Source: Lacrimispora sp. 210928-DFI.3.58 (lineage in GTDB: Bacteria > Bacillota > Clostridia > Lachnospirales > Lachnospiraceae). From it: DNA of 64,000 nt. The notes under the pieces were generated by a model. It saw only the letters and a program-made list of their open reading frames with translations. It was not told the DNA's origin and did not search any database. Shown here piece by piece: positions 25,571-34,065 of the stretch (within the stretch, counting starts at the first letter, position 1; the number at the start of each line of letters is the position of its first letter). A program made the translations under genes and the position numbers. The stretch covers positions 1-64,000 of the forward strand of contig NZ_JAJCIC010000020.1 of the NCBI RefSeq assembly GCF_020554865.1, given 5' to 3'.

Positions 25571-26884
25571 TTAGCGGGTTTCCCGATTATGTTTTCTCTT
25601 TGCAGCCCGTTTCTGCTCGGCTTCTATCTGTTCCTGTTGCTTTGCCCGGTTAATGACAGCATTTACTTGTTCAGAGCCGACCACCGCCTTCACACGTTCA
25701 AAATCTGCCGCCACTATTCTTAGTTCCCGATTTTCCTCCAAGACTACTTCCAACCTGTTTGTCAGCCGCTCGTTTCCTCTCCGTTCCCTGTTATATGCCG
25801 CTTGCAGCTTTGTAAACTTATTTGAAATATCCAGATATGCTGAATAAACAGAGCGCATGACTTGTACGATTTTCTTTACCAGCGGTTTTGCTTTCTTCTC
25901 CCGATACGACTTTGCAGATTCCATAACCGCTGCTTCTGGAAGCGTCTGCTCGGGATCTGCGGAAAAGTCTGCCGCCAGCTTCTCCATGTTCTTTACCATA
26001 GGAGCAAGTTCATTCATGCGCTTCTGGTATTTGTCCGCCTGTTTTTGCGCTTTCTCTGCTTCCTGCCGGGACTCCTGTAAATCTTCCTGTAAGGAACGAA
26101 TCTCATCATCAACCTGTAACAACTGTTCATGCAAATCTTCATTGATTTCTTGAAAAGTAGCGTTTTCTTCCTGTAATTCCACTTTTCTCGCTTCCAATTC
26201 TGCGACTTCCTTTGCCCGTTCCTTTTTCTCAAAATCCAAGACAGATAAATGCTTCTCATGTGTGCCTTTCTTCTCCCACTCAATTCCATGTTCCAGCATG
26301 ACAGCGGCAAGCTGTTCTTTCTCATAAGCCACCCACTGATTCAATTCCGTTTCCCGTCTTGTTCCGCCTTTAAATCCGAGAGCAGATAACGCCTGTTTCA
26401 GAGAAACTCTTGTATCAAGCCCTCGCTTGCTTCCTGTCGTATACGGTATAAAATCTATATGCAAGTGGGGCGTTGCTTCGTCCATGTGAAGATAGGCAGC
26501 AAATACTCTTAAAGTGGGATTGCGCTGCCGGAAACCTTGCATATATTCATCAAGCACCTTTGCCGCAAGCTGTCCGTCCTCTGTTTTCGCCCCCATATTG
26601 TCCTTATCGCCTATCTGCACAATGATTTCATGGAATGGCTTTTCCTGCTTGCCGGAACGAATTTTCTCATAATAATCGTCAATCCGGCGGTCACTTCTGG
26701 TCTGCTTCTCATTGTACCGGGTGAGTGCTTCATCAAACAATTCGTGATATACATCCTTAACGTTTTCGTTGCAGTATTCCACGTTCAGACAGCTTCTCTC
26801 CGGGTCAGTATTCTTTGCATGGAATTTTCTGCTGTTATGGTTGACAGAGCCTTTTCCTGTCATAAAACTGATTGTTCGCTTCAA
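25571..26884 (-). CDS. MobV-type (Pre/Mob) relaxase (element B)
   Basis: The 437-residue protein starts with the Mob/Pre lead ISFMTGKGSVNHNSRKFH and contains the metal-binding histidine motif HMDEATPHLHIDFIPY (about 149-164), typical of MobV relaxases that nick an origin of transfer. A long coiled coil (about 215-310) follows. Read from TTG 26884, with a GAAAGGA site eight bases upstream. It is preceded by paired inverted repeats that may be oriT. With MobC and the RepA-like ATPase it makes up a mobilization unit that needs a helper conjugative system, since no type IV secretion genes are seen. Confidence 0.88.
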   Translation of the reverse strand: MKRTISFMTGKGSVNHNSRKFHAKNTDPERSCLNVEYCNENVKDVYHELFDEALTRYNEKQTRSDRRIDDYYEKIRSGKQEKPFHEIIVQIGDKDNMGAKTEDGQLAAKVLDEYMQGFRQRNPTLRVFAAYLHMDEATPHLHIDFIPYTTGSKRGLDTRVSLKQALSALGFKGGTRRETELNQWVAYEKEQLAAVMLEHGIEWEKKGTHEKHLSVLDFEKKERAKEVAELEARKVELQEENATFQEINEDLHEQLLQVDDEIRSLQEDLQESRQEAEKAQKQADKYQKRMNELAPMVKNMEKLAADFSADPEQTLPEAAVMESAKSYREKKAKPLVKKIVQVMRSVYSAYLDISNKFTKLQAAYNRERRGNERLTNRLEVVLEENRELRIVAADFERVKAVVGSEQVNAVINRAKQQEQIEAEQKRAAKRKHNRETR

Positions 26885-26940
26885 TCAATATCCTTTCTCC
26901 CTGTCCGGGTAATCAGCGCCGGATACGGCGCATAGGCTTT

Positions 26941-26999
26941 GTTACTTTCGCCGAAAGTAACGCAAAAGCACTTTTGACAGCCGTTCCGTCCATCAAAAG
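26941..26999. repeat. Candidate oriT-like inverted repeats, copy B
   Basis: GTTACTTTC/GAAAGTAAC around a three-base loop (26941-26961) and CTTTTGA/TCAAAAG around a 15-base loop (26971-26999), 57 bases upstream of the relaxase start. The same two repeats and spacing occur in the decayed element A (18596-18653), although the middle sequence differs. Conservation of the pair next to the relaxase gene fits an origin of transfer; nicking was not shown. Confidence 0.5.
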
Positions 27000-27032
27000 C
27001 TGCCTTTGCGCTCTGCCGAGGGCTTTTCCGCC

Positions 27033-27272
27033 CTACGGACGGGACGGCTGTTCCCGCCGCTTTGCTTCCGCCGCCATAGCTTTTCGGATAGCCGAAAATA
27101 CGTTTTCTACCGTACATTCCTCCCACCCAGCAAGCCATACCAGCGTCTGCATTTCTGCCGCAGTCAGTTCCACATCTCCAAAGATTTCATTGAGTGCGGC
27201 AATCCTCCGGGCTTCACTTTCGTAAAAATATTTGTTCACGTTCCGAGTTCCCCAGTCCGGCTGAATTATCAT
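27033..27272 (-). CDS. Small hypothetical protein of element B
   Basis: 79 residues, MIIQPDWGTRNVNKYFYESEARR.. with a helical middle (FGDVELTAAEMQTLVWLAGW). I do not recognise it. ATG 27272 has AAAGGTG eight bases upstream; a longer frame to 27305 lacks a site. It lies between the relaxase and the small 77-residue gene, in the same orientation, and is likely part of the mobilization operon. Its 3' end overlaps sequence also found near element A. Confidence 0.55.
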   Translation of the reverse strand: MIIQPDWGTRNVNKYFYESEARRIAALNEIFGDVELTAAEMQTLVWLAGWEECTVENVFSAIRKAMAAEAKRREQPSRP

Positions 27273-27346
27273 CAAATCACACCTTTCTCGTTGTCTGATA
27301 TCCACAGGAGCGTGACACGCTCCTGTCTGTTATCATCAAAGGAAAA

Positions 27347-27580
27347 CTACCAGCGAAAGCTGTCCGGCACTCCACGTTTTTCCAGATATTCCTGCCTGGC
27401 TTTTTCCCGTTCTTCCTGTGTGGGCGCAGTCTTATATTTCGCATATAATTCATGGCGCACCAGCGAATCCAATTTTTGTTCCAACCCCTGCCGGATTTCA
27501 TTCAGACAATCATTATCTTCCATTAGATGATAGCAGAGCAGAGATACAAATAACTCATAAGGGATTTGCACGTTTTTCAT
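27347..27580 (-). CDS. Small hypothetical protein of element B
   Basis: 77 residues, MKNVQIPYELFVSLLCYHLMEDNDCLNEIRQGLEQKLDSLVRHEL.., highly charged and helical, without membrane or zinc motifs. Proteins of this type are common in Clostridia mobilizable elements, with unknown function. ATG 27580 follows AAAGGATGAAGTG. It lies downstream of the RepA-like gene in the same operon. Confidence 0.6.
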   Translation of the reverse strand: MKNVQIPYELFVSLLCYHLMEDNDCLNEIRQGLEQKLDSLVRHELYAKYKTAPTQEEREKARQEYLEKRGVPDSFRW

Positions 27581-27595
27581 CACTTCATCCTTTCT

Positions 27596-27677
27596 GCGTC
27601 GGTTTGCGTCGATAGCGTCGATATTTTCTATAGCAGCCTACTGTAAAAAATACCGTCGCAACCGACGCATATCGTCG
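27596..27677. repeat. Cluster of GCGTCG repeats next to the RepA-like gene
   Basis: GCGTCG occurs at 27596, 27606 and 27615, and CGTCGC, CGACGC and CGTCGC at 27654, 27663 and 27672. GCGTCGGTTTGCG nearly mirrors CGCAACCGACGC. It fills the 100-base space between the repA-type stop and the next gene. Clustered repeats at this place fit binding sites for a replication initiator (iterons), an inference. Confidence 0.35.
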
Positions 27678-27680
27678 CTT

Positions 27681-28811
27681 TTACTCTCTCGGTTCAAGTC
27701 GTTTCAGAATAATCTTCCTTTCATGCCCCCGCTTATTGTCATAGAAAATTCCATAGTCATTAAGCAACTGGCTATTGACTACATTCAGCTTTCTGGAAAG
27801 CACGTTTGCCTGTATCTGCATATCCGGCAACTGGCTCACAAGTTCTGTTGCCGTCCCCTCCCATTCCGGCTTATCCTCTGTCAGGAAATTGTTGATTGCT
27901 TCCAGCAGAGGATTCGGCGGTTGTTTCCACAGTTCCGTTTCTGCCTTTTTGAATTTCCAGACGCAACGCTCCCGGTCAAACTCTATGGTCAGTTCCTGAT
28001 CCGGCTGATCACGCCCCACTATATCCATGACCGCCTCGTTGTCAGTGCGCTTTTTCTTGTGCACGATAAACGCTCCGTCTGCCGCTCCAAGCAGTCCGTT
28101 TGTGCCGGAAATCATATCAAAGCTGTCCTCGGATTCCAGCTTGCGTGTGTGATGAACCACCAGCAGGCAGATACCGTATTTGTCGCTGAACGATTTTAAC
28201 TTTGTCACAATCTCGTAATCGCTGGAATAGCTGTACCTGTCCCCTCCAACCTCACGCACTTTCTGGAGCGTGTCAATGATAATCAGCCTTGCGTCTGTAT
28301 GCTCTTTCAGAAATTCCTCTAATTGCCTGTCTAAGCCCTCATTCAAGGTTTTTGCCTGTGTCGCAAAGTACAGGTTATCCGCACATTCCACACCGAACAT
28401 ACCGGAGAGCCGCCGCTGAAGCCTTGCGTAATCATCTTCCAGTGCCAGATACAGCACCGTCCCCTTTCGGACGGGATAATCCCACAGGGGAAGCCCCATT
28501 GCCACATGATAGGCAAGCTGCCCCATAAAGAACGATTTTCCAACTTTCGGCGCACCCACAAAAAGGTAAGTCCCTCCATAGAGGAATCCATCTACAACCG
28601 GCGTTCTCGGCGGGTAGACGGTATCATACAGTTCCGTCATGGAAACGGTTTGAAGCCTGCCGCTCCCGGATTTCTCCGGGATATTTGCGGCTTGCAGATT
28701 GATTTGTGCTGTTTCATTTGCTATAATTTCATTGTGATTTTTGATAATCGGCTGCGCCCCATCTGCGCCAACAGATGATACGGGAGCAGTCGTTTTTCTT
28801 GTTTCTGTCAT
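27681..28811 (-). CDS. RepA-like AAA ATPase (element B)
   Basis: The 376-residue RecA-fold protein has Walker A VGAPKVGKSFF (about 90-100), Walker B RLIIIDTLQKV (about 175-185), and LLVVHHTRK. It belongs to the AAA_25/RepA helicase-type proteins encoded on plasmids and mobilizable elements, which unwind DNA for replication. It is the intact counterpart of the amber-disrupted ATPase of element A, though not closely alike. It overlaps mobC by four bases (ATGA). It makes the element capable of replication after excision, by inference. Confidence 0.85.
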   Translation of the reverse strand: MTETRKTTAPVSSVGADGAQPIIKNHNEIIANETAQINLQAANIPEKSGSGRLQTVSMTELYDTVYPPRTPVVDGFLYGGTYLFVGAPKVGKSFFMGQLAYHVAMGLPLWDYPVRKGTVLYLALEDDYARLQRRLSGMFGVECADNLYFATQAKTLNEGLDRQLEEFLKEHTDARLIIIDTLQKVREVGGDRYSYSSDYEIVTKLKSFSDKYGICLLVVHHTRKLESEDSFDMISGTNGLLGAADGAFIVHKKKRTDNEAVMDIVGRDQPDQELTIEFDRERCVWKFKKAETELWKQPPNPLLEAINNFLTEDKPEWEGTATELVSQLPDMQIQANVLSRKLNVVNSQLLNDYGIFYDNKRGHERKIILKRLEPRE

Positions 28812-29131
28812 TCATCTTCTCCTTTCAAACCGTCTAATGTAATTGCGATTACCTGCAACGTGTAGAGCAGTTCGTCATTGTCCGGGCTTAATGCTTCCAG
28901 CCGCTTCAATTCTTCGTGGATAGCTGCCATTTGATTTTTCAGCGCCTTATACACCCTCGGATTGCCCTGTACCACCACGTCCCGGCACAGCAGCCGCCTT
29001 GTGATGTAGTCTTGCTTTGTCAATCCCGACAGCGCCACCAAATCGTTAAGCAGCTTCGCTTCCTCGTCTGATACCCGGAACGCTACTGTATGATTGCGCC
29101 ACCGCCCTTTGTAATCAAGTATTCTTTCCAT
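28808..29131 (-). CDS. mobC: MobC-family relaxosome accessory protein
   Basis: 107 residues with a ribbon-helix-helix-like N-terminus (HTVAFRVSDEEAKLLNDLVALSGLTKQDYITRRLL) typical of MobC proteins, followed by a helical tail. MobC helps the relaxase reach the origin of transfer. It overlaps the integrase gene (start) by 17 bases and the RepA-like gene by four, with an AAAGGAGG site before ATG 29131. Confidence 0.8.
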   Translation of the reverse strand: MERILDYKGRWRNHTVAFRVSDEEAKLLNDLVALSGLTKQDYITRRLLCRDVVVQGNPRVYKALKNQMAAIHEELKRLEALSPDNDELLYTLQVIAITLDGLKGEDE

Positions 29132-30215
29132 TTGCGTCCTCCTTTGTCATTCGCTCCATTTCCAATTTTTCCGCCATTTCCGTCTGCACCGTAGGAAACA
29201 AGTGGGCGTAGCGGTAAGTGATTTTCTCCGCTTCATGCCCCATGCGCTCCCCAATCGCCAACACCGAAAATCCCATGTCTATTAGCAGGGAAACCGCGCT
29301 ATGTCGAATATCATGCACGCGAATCTTTTTTACACCCGCCTGTTTCGCCCCTCGCTCCATTTCATGGTTGAGATAGGATTTTGTGACCATAAACAGCCGC
29401 TCGTCCGGCTGAATGTCGTAGAGCATTTTGATATATTCCTGCATTTCCTCACAGAGAAATGGCGGCATTTTGATTGTACGGTTACTCTTTTTTGTTTTCG
29501 GGCTTGTAATAATGTCCCGCCCTTTAGATCGGTGAAATGTCTTGCTGATTGTGACTGTCTGCTTCTGAAAATCAAAATCAGCCGGAGTGAGCGCCAGCAG
29601 TTCGCCGGAGCGGATTCCGCACCAGTAAAGCATTTCAAAGGCATAATAGGAACGTGGCTTATCCATCATGGCTTCGGAGAATTTCAAATATTCCTCTTTC
29701 GTCCAGAAGTCCATTTCTTTCGGAACCTCATTTCCCATTGTGCCAGCCCGCCTTGCCGGATTGTAGGGCAGGTTATAGAAGTTCACAGCATGGTTGAAAA
29801 TCGCTGTAAGCTGGGCGTGTATGGTTTTCAGATAATCCGCCGAATAAGGCTTACCTTTCTCGTCCCGATACGCCATGAGTTCATTCTGCCATGCGATAAT
29901 ATCCTTTGCTTCAATCTCCGCTATCTTCCGATTTCCGAAATATGGTAAAATCTTTGTGCGGATTACATGGCTTTTGGATTCCCATGTGCTTTCCTTGACA
30001 CGCTGTTTCTTGTCGGCTTCATAAACCTCAAAGAAGCTGGCAAACGTCATATCCAGCTTTGCACTCTGTTTCAGCATGGCTTCATGCTCCCACGCCTGTG
30101 CTTCCCGCTTCGTAGCAAATCCCCGTTTCTGGGTCTGCTTCCGCTCCCCTTTCCAGTTCGTGAAACGATAGATTACCCGCCACGTTCCCGTAGCATTGTC
30201 TTTGTATACAGCCAT
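29115..30215 (-). CDS. Tyrosine site-specific integrase (element B)
   Basis: The 366-residue integrase has an N-terminal AP2-like arm-binding domain (about 1-55), a core-binding SAM-like domain (about 56-160), and the catalytic domain with Arg in CGIRSGELLAL, HxxR in HDIRHS, His in GERMGHE and Tyr in ITYRYAHLF. All catalytic residues are present. It would recombine the element with a chromosomal site, most likely the guaA 3' end 1.15 kb away. AAAGGAGATGATTTGA precedes ATG 30215. Confidence 0.93.
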   Translation of the reverse strand: MAVYKDNATGTWRVIYRFTNWKGERKQTQKRGFATKREAQAWEHEAMLKQSAKLDMTFASFFEVYEADKKQRVKESTWESKSHVIRTKILPYFGNRKIAEIEAKDIIAWQNELMAYRDEKGKPYSADYLKTIHAQLTAIFNHAVNFYNLPYNPARRAGTMGNEVPKEMDFWTKEEYLKFSEAMMDKPRSYYAFEMLYWCGIRSGELLALTPADFDFQKQTVTISKTFHRSKGRDIITSPKTKKSNRTIKMPPFLCEEMQEYIKMLYDIQPDERLFMVTKSYLNHEMERGAKQAGVKKIRVHDIRHSAVSLLIDMGFSVLAIGERMGHEAEKITYRYAHLFPTVQTEMAEKLEMERMTKEDANGKNT

Positions 30216-30235
30216 TCAAATCATCTCCTTTCCGC

Positions 30236-30415
30236 TTAATCGCTGTAACAGACCTTTTTATGAAAAAATGTAGCGTTCACACGACCAGCCACCGTCAGAT
30301 AGCCCTGCTTCTGTAATTCTGCGTTCAGTTCCCGCACAATCTGGTAGGCTTTTGACTTTGACACCCGCAGTTCCGCTGCCACTTCCTCCACAGTCATAAA
30401 TGATTTTTCTACCAT
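30236..30415 (-). CDS. Excisionase-like small HTH protein (element B)
   Basis: A 59-residue protein (MVEKSFMTVEEVAAELRVSKSKAYQIVRELN..VCYSD) with a MerR/Xis-type helix-turn-helix. It lies 20 bases upstream of the integrase start on the same strand, the usual place of xis. GGGGAGGATAACGG precedes the ATG. It resembles the HTH protein of element A in size and motif. Confidence 0.8.
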   Translation of the reverse strand: MVEKSFMTVEEVAAELRVSKSKAYQIVRELNAELQKQGYLTVAGRVNATFFHKKVCYSD

Positions 30416-30631
30416 TCCGTTATCCTCCCCTTTCTTAATTTAACTGTTTTTGTTTAAGTTATATCCATAATACTAAATAAATTCCGTTAAGTCAAGTGGT
30501 TTGCAAAAAATCTTAACTTTTTTTATTTAAGTTCCTCTTGCTATTCCTATTGCACCATGTTATACTAACTTCAACAGAAATGTTTAAGTCAAGAATGGTT
30601 GTATCACTATAACTACAACGGAGGTTTTATT

Positions 30632-31192
30632 ATGGCAATCGGCAAACGAATCCGCTTTTTCCGTAATCGGAAAGGCATGACGCAAAAGCAGTTAGGCGAA
30701 ATCCTCGGTTTTCTCGGAAAGACCTCTGATGTTCGTATGGCGCAGTATGAATCAGAAGCCAGAACGCCGAAGCAAGATCTTGTAAAAGAAATGGCAAATA
30801 TCTTTGATGTCAGTACCCATGCCCTCACTGTGCCGGATATTGATACCTATATCGGGCTTATGCACACGCTTTTTGCGCTGGAAGATATGTATGGACTGAA
30901 AATCGGAGAGATTGACGGGGAAATCTGCCTGCGTCTTGACAAGTCCGACTATTCCACCTATTCCTCCATGTTCAAAATGTTCCACGCATGGCAGGAACAA
31001 TCTGCCAAGCTGGAACAGGGCGAGATTAGCAGAGAAGAATACGACCAGTGGCGATACAAGTATCCAGAACTTGACACCTCTGGGCATTGGGTAAGTGTTC
31101 CCTCTCAGGCGGTCAGTGATATGCTTGTCAAAGAATTTCAGAAAATCGAGAAAAAAGAAAAGAAAGCGTCTAAAAAGAAAAAGCAGAAATAA
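30632..31192 (+). CDS. XRE-family regulator of element B
   Basis: 186 residues from ATG 30632 (ACGGAGGTTTTATT before it). N-terminal XRE helix-turn-helix (IGKRIRFFRNRKGMTQKQLGEIL..ARMAQYESEARTPKQDLVKEMANIFDV), C-terminal lysine-rich tail. It is transcribed away from xis-int and is the likely repressor of excision and transfer. Followed by a hairpin (31203-31246), read by eye as ACCTTGC/GCAAGGT. Confidence 0.85.
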   Translation: MAIGKRIRFFRNRKGMTQKQLGEILGFLGKTSDVRMAQYESEARTPKQDLVKEMANIFDVSTHALTVPDIDTYIGLMHTLFALEDMYGLKIGEIDGEICLRLDKSDYSTYSSMFKMFHAWQEQSAKLEQGEISREEYDQWRYKYPELDTSGHWVSVPSQAVSDMLVKEFQKIEKKEKKASKKKKQK

Positions 31193-31293
31193 GCATAAAA
31201 AGACCTTGCCGATGTTCAGTTTCCATATCTGAAAATCAGCAAGGTTTTTCTGTTATTGAAGTATTCTGTTATTCAGTGAGTGATACCCGAAAT

Positions 31294-31311
31294 GTTGCCA
31301 AATCGTTGCCA
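31294..31311 (+). repeat. GTTGCCA direct repeat, right copy
   Basis: GTTGCCAAATCGTTGCCA, 60 bases from the guaA stop codon. It matches the 18-mer at 22439-22456 at 16 positions and lies in the same orientation, fitting integrase arm sites near the two ends of element B. Confidence 0.4.
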
Positions 31312-31370
31312 GCACTTAAACAAATTTGCTTGTAACCCGCATAAATAAAGGCTTTTTCAAGTTCATATCA

Positions 31371-32912
31371 TCACTCGAACTCAATCGTCCCCGGCGGCTT
31401 AGACGTCAGATCATACATCACCCTGTTAACGCCCTTCACCTCATTAATAATCCTATTCGTCACCTTAAACAGCACCTCATAAGGCAGCTCCGCTGCCTCA
31501 GCAGTCATAAAATCTGACGTATTGACAGCCCTTAAGGCCACTGCATAATCATAGGTCCTGAAATCTCCCATGACTCCCACAGACCGCATATTCGTCAAAC
31601 CTGCAAAATATTGTCCCAATCCCTTATCCAGTCCGGCCTTGGCGATTTCCTCGCGGTAGATCGCGTCGGCATCCTGCACGATGCGGACTTTTTCGGCGGT
31701 TACTTCACCGATGATACGGATTCCTAAGCCTGGTCCTGGGAAGGGCTGGCGGTATACCAGGTGCTCTGGGATGCCAAGCTCAAGGCCTACCTTGCGTACC
31801 TCGTCCTTGAACAGCATGCGCAGGGGCTCTATGATCTCTTTGAAATCTACTACGCTGGGAAGGCCGCCTACGTTGTGGTGGGACTTGATGACAGCGGACT
31901 TGCCCAGGCCGCTTTCGATCACATCCGGATAAATAGTTCCCTGTACCAGGTAGTCTACAGCTCCAATCTTTTTGGCTTCCTCTTCAAATACGCGGATGAA
32001 TTCCTCGCCAATGATCTTGCGCTTCTGCTCCGGCTCTGTGATGCCTTTTAATTTGGCATAATAGCGCTCCTGAGCGTTGACGCGGATAAAGTTCAGCTCA
32101 TAGGGGCCTTCGGGGCCGAATACGGCTTCTACCTCATCGCCTTCATTCTTGCGCAGAAGGCCATGGTCTACGAATACGCAGGTCAGCTGCTTTCCGATGG
32201 CTTTTGACAGCATAACAGCTGCCACGGAGGAGTCTACGCCGCCGGACAGGGCGCACAGCACCTTGCCGCTTCCGATCTTCTCGCGAAGTGCCTCGATGGT
32301 GGTTTCTGCAAGGGAGCTCATTTTCCAGTCTCCGCTGCAGCCGCAGATATCATATACAAAGTTGTGCAGCATCTTGCTGCCTTCCTTTGTGTGCATAACC
32401 TCTGGATGGAACTGGGTTGCATACAGCTTTCTGGAGGGGCACTCCATGGCTGCGATGGGGCATACCGGGGTACTGCCTGTAGCCTTGAAGCCTTCAGGGA
32501 GCCCGGCTATATAGTCGGTGTGGCTCATCCATGTGATGGTGTTGCCTTCCACGCCTTTAAAGAGCACTGATTCTGTATCCACCTGGACCTCTGTGCGTCC
32601 ATATTCGCTGACAGGGGCAGTCTCTACGCGCCCGCCCAGGCTGTAAGCCATGAGCTGTGAGCCGTAGCAGATTCCCAGAATGGGAATACCCAGCTCAAAA
32701 ATGCCTCCCTCATAATGAGGAGAGGTTTCATCGTAAACGCTGTTAGGGCCTCCGGTGAAAATGATTCCCTTTGGATTCATTTCCCGGATCTTCTCCAGGC
32801 TCAGCGTGTAGGGGTGTACTTCGCAGTAAACGTTGCACTCCCGGACACGGCGTGCAATCAGCTGATTGTACTGTCCGCCGAAATCCAAAACAATAATCAT
32901 CTCTCTGTTCAT
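31371..32912 (-). CDS. guaA: GMP synthase (glutamine-hydrolysing)
   Basis: The 513-residue enzyme has the class I glutamine amidotransferase part ([16 protein letters not shown] with the catalytic Cys, and QFHPEV), the PP-loop ATP pyrophosphatase part [15 protein letters not shown], and the C-terminal dimerisation part ending [11 protein letters not shown]. It makes GMP from XMP, ATP and glutamine in the cytoplasm. ATG 32912 is chosen because GGAGG is ten bases upstream. The 3' end borders element B, and guaA 3' ends are recorded integration sites of tyrosine-integrase elements. A hairpin (33000-33036) lies in the leader. Confidence 0.95.
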   Translation of the reverse strand: MNREMIIVLDFGGQYNQLIARRVRECNVYCEVHPYTLSLEKIREMNPKGIIFTGGPNSVYDETSPHYEGGIFELGIPILGICYGSQLMAYSLGGRVETAPVSEYGRTEVQVDTESVLFKGVEGNTITWMSHTDYIAGLPEGFKATGSTPVCPIAAMECPSRKLYATQFHPEVMHTKEGSKMLHNFVYDICGCSGDWKMSSLAETTIEALREKIGSGKVLCALSGGVDSSVAAVMLSKAIGKQLTCVFVDHGLLRKNEGDEVEAVFGPEGPYELNFIRVNAQERYYAKLKGITEPEQKRKIIGEEFIRVFEEEAKKIGAVDYLVQGTIYPDVIESGLGKSAVIKSHHNVGGLPSVVDFKEIIEPLRMLFKDEVRKVGLELGIPEHLVYRQPFPGPGLGIRIIGEVTAEKVRIVQDADAIYREEIAKAGLDKGLGQYFAGLTNMRSVGVMGDFRTYDYAVALRAVNTSDFMTAEAAELPYEVLFKVTNRIINEVKGVNRVMYDLTSKPPGTIEFE

Positions 32913-32999
32913 GAGATCGTTTCCTCCATGCTTTTGCAATTACTTCTTGTAACAGTTTACCAGGCGAAGAACTTTCCCCTTATAAACTGAGAGAGATTG

Positions 33000-33036
33000 C
33001 ACCCTAAAGCACAACCTCTCTTTTATCTTTTGCATA
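33000..33036 (-). promoter_or_regulatory. Hairpin in the guaA leader
   Basis: Minus strand AGAGAGGTTGTGC pairs with GTGCAATCTCTCT (three G-U pairs, six-base loop) about 90 bases before guaA. CAGTTTA/TAAACTG flanks lie further down. No match to the purine riboswitch core was seen. It may be an attenuator; the role is open. Confidence 0.4.
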
Positions 33037-33155
33037 TGTCCATTATAGGGGATGAAGCCGTAAATGGCAAGTGGTTTTCTTAAATTTTTTGATAAGATTC
33101 GACAGGAAATTACTCTCAGACGTCAGAAAACACCTGCTTCCCCGTCTCAAGCCTT

Positions 33156-33201
33156 TACATCCCCCTCCATCCCTACATTACATCCCCCTCCATCCCTACA
33201 T
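33156..33201 (+). repeat. Two tandem 23-base repeats before the TPP riboswitch
   Basis: TACATCCCCCTCCATCCCTA occurs at 33156 and again at 33179 in perfect tandem (period 23). It is pyrimidine-rich and lies 55 bases upstream of the riboswitch. No role known. Confidence 0.6.
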
Positions 33202-33257
33202 AAAACCATTTGACAACCCTCCATTTCTGCGTTATACTCACAGCAAATCACATACCA

Positions 33258-33341
33258 ACACGCTAGGGGAGCCTTGGGCTGAGATTGACTTGTGTCTGAC
33301 CCTCACTACTTGAACCGGATAATACCGGCGTAAGGAAGCTG
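33258..33341 (+). promoter_or_regulatory. TPP riboswitch
   Basis: The sequence has the thi-box core: CTAGGGGAGCC, GGGCTGAGA, TGACCC and the closing TTGAACCGGATAATACCGGC, then GTAAGGAAG. It binds thiamine pyrophosphate and turns down thiT. The expression platform follows at 33363-33391. Confidence 0.93.
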
Positions 33342-33362
33342 ATTTTTACTTCTCAGTAGTCC

Positions 33363-33391
33363 CCTCCTGTGCATGCAAAGGAGGTTTTTTT
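33363..33391 (+). terminator. Expression-platform hairpin covering the thiT ribosome site
   Basis: CCTCCT (33363-33368) pairs with AGGAGG (33379-33384), which is the thiT Shine-Dalgarno itself, and a T7 run follows up to the ATG at 33392. The hairpin can act as terminator and as ribosome-site cover, so TPP binding likely favours it. Confidence 0.65.
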
Positions 33392-34051
33392 ATGTCTATT
33401 GTTACACCTGATGGCGGTCTTACCGCCCTGGGCTATGCCCTCTGCGGCATTGCCGCTCTGGCCCTTCTTCTGGCAGCTGCGGTTCTTGCAAAAAGAAGCC
33501 GTTCCGGTAAACGTCTTTCCACGAAACAGCTGGTATTCTGTGCCGCTGCCATGGCACTATCCTTTATCACCTCTTATATGAAGATCTGGACCATGCCTTA
33601 TGGAGGTTCTGTCACCCTGTTCAGTATGCTGTTTATCTGTCTCATCGGCTACTGGTATGGGCCCCGGACAGGCATTCTCACCGGATTGGCCTATGGGATC
33701 CTGCAGTTTCTCCAGGAGCCTTATGTGCTCTCCCTGTTCCAGGTCTGCTGCGATTACGTGCTGGCATTTGCAGGACTGGGGCTGGCAGGAGTGTTCCACA
33801 AGTCTAAGCACGGGCTGGTAAAGGGATATATACTGGGCATCCTTGTCCGGGGCGCTTTTCATGCCTTGGGTGGATATCTGTACTGGATGGATTACATGCC
33901 TGAGAGCTTCCCGCAGACTCTGGCATCCCTGTATCCGATCATCTACAACTACTCCTATATTCTGGCAGAGGGCGTGATAACTGTTATCGTCATCTCCCTG
34001 CCGCCTGTCGCAAAAGCATTGGCACAGGTAAAGAAAAATGCTCTGGAGTAG
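33392..34051 (+). CDS. thiT: Thiamine transporter S component ThiT
   Basis: The 219-residue protein has an N-terminal membrane helix (about 8-28) before the ThiT core starting KQLVFCAAAMALSFITSYMKIWTMPYGGSVTLFSM, the family signature, and five further helices. In ECF transporters it is the substrate-binding S component and imports thiamine with the EcfAAT energising unit, absent here. A TPP riboswitch in the leader fits exactly. Length is a little above the usual 190 because of the N-terminal helix. Confidence 0.93.
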   Translation: MSIVTPDGGLTALGYALCGIAALALLLAAAVLAKRSRSGKRLSTKQLVFCAAAMALSFITSYMKIWTMPYGGSVTLFSMLFICLIGYWYGPRTGILTGLAYGILQFLQEPYVLSLFQVCCDYVLAFAGLGLAGVFHKSKHGLVKGYILGILVRGAFHALGGYLYWMDYMPESFPQTLASLYPIIYNYSYILAEGVITVIVISLPPVAKALAQVKKNALE

Positions 34052-34065
34052 TCAAACGCTCTGCA

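Noticed and set aside
26881..27138. Minus-strand frame of 85 codons overlapping the oriT-like repeats
   Set aside because: Runs through the non-coding repeat region and the start of the relaxase leader; the 79-residue frame at 27033-27272 has the better ribosome site.
33000..33036. Purine riboswitch in the guaA leader
   Set aside because: The conserved core of guanine/adenine riboswitches is absent; only a plain hairpin is seen.
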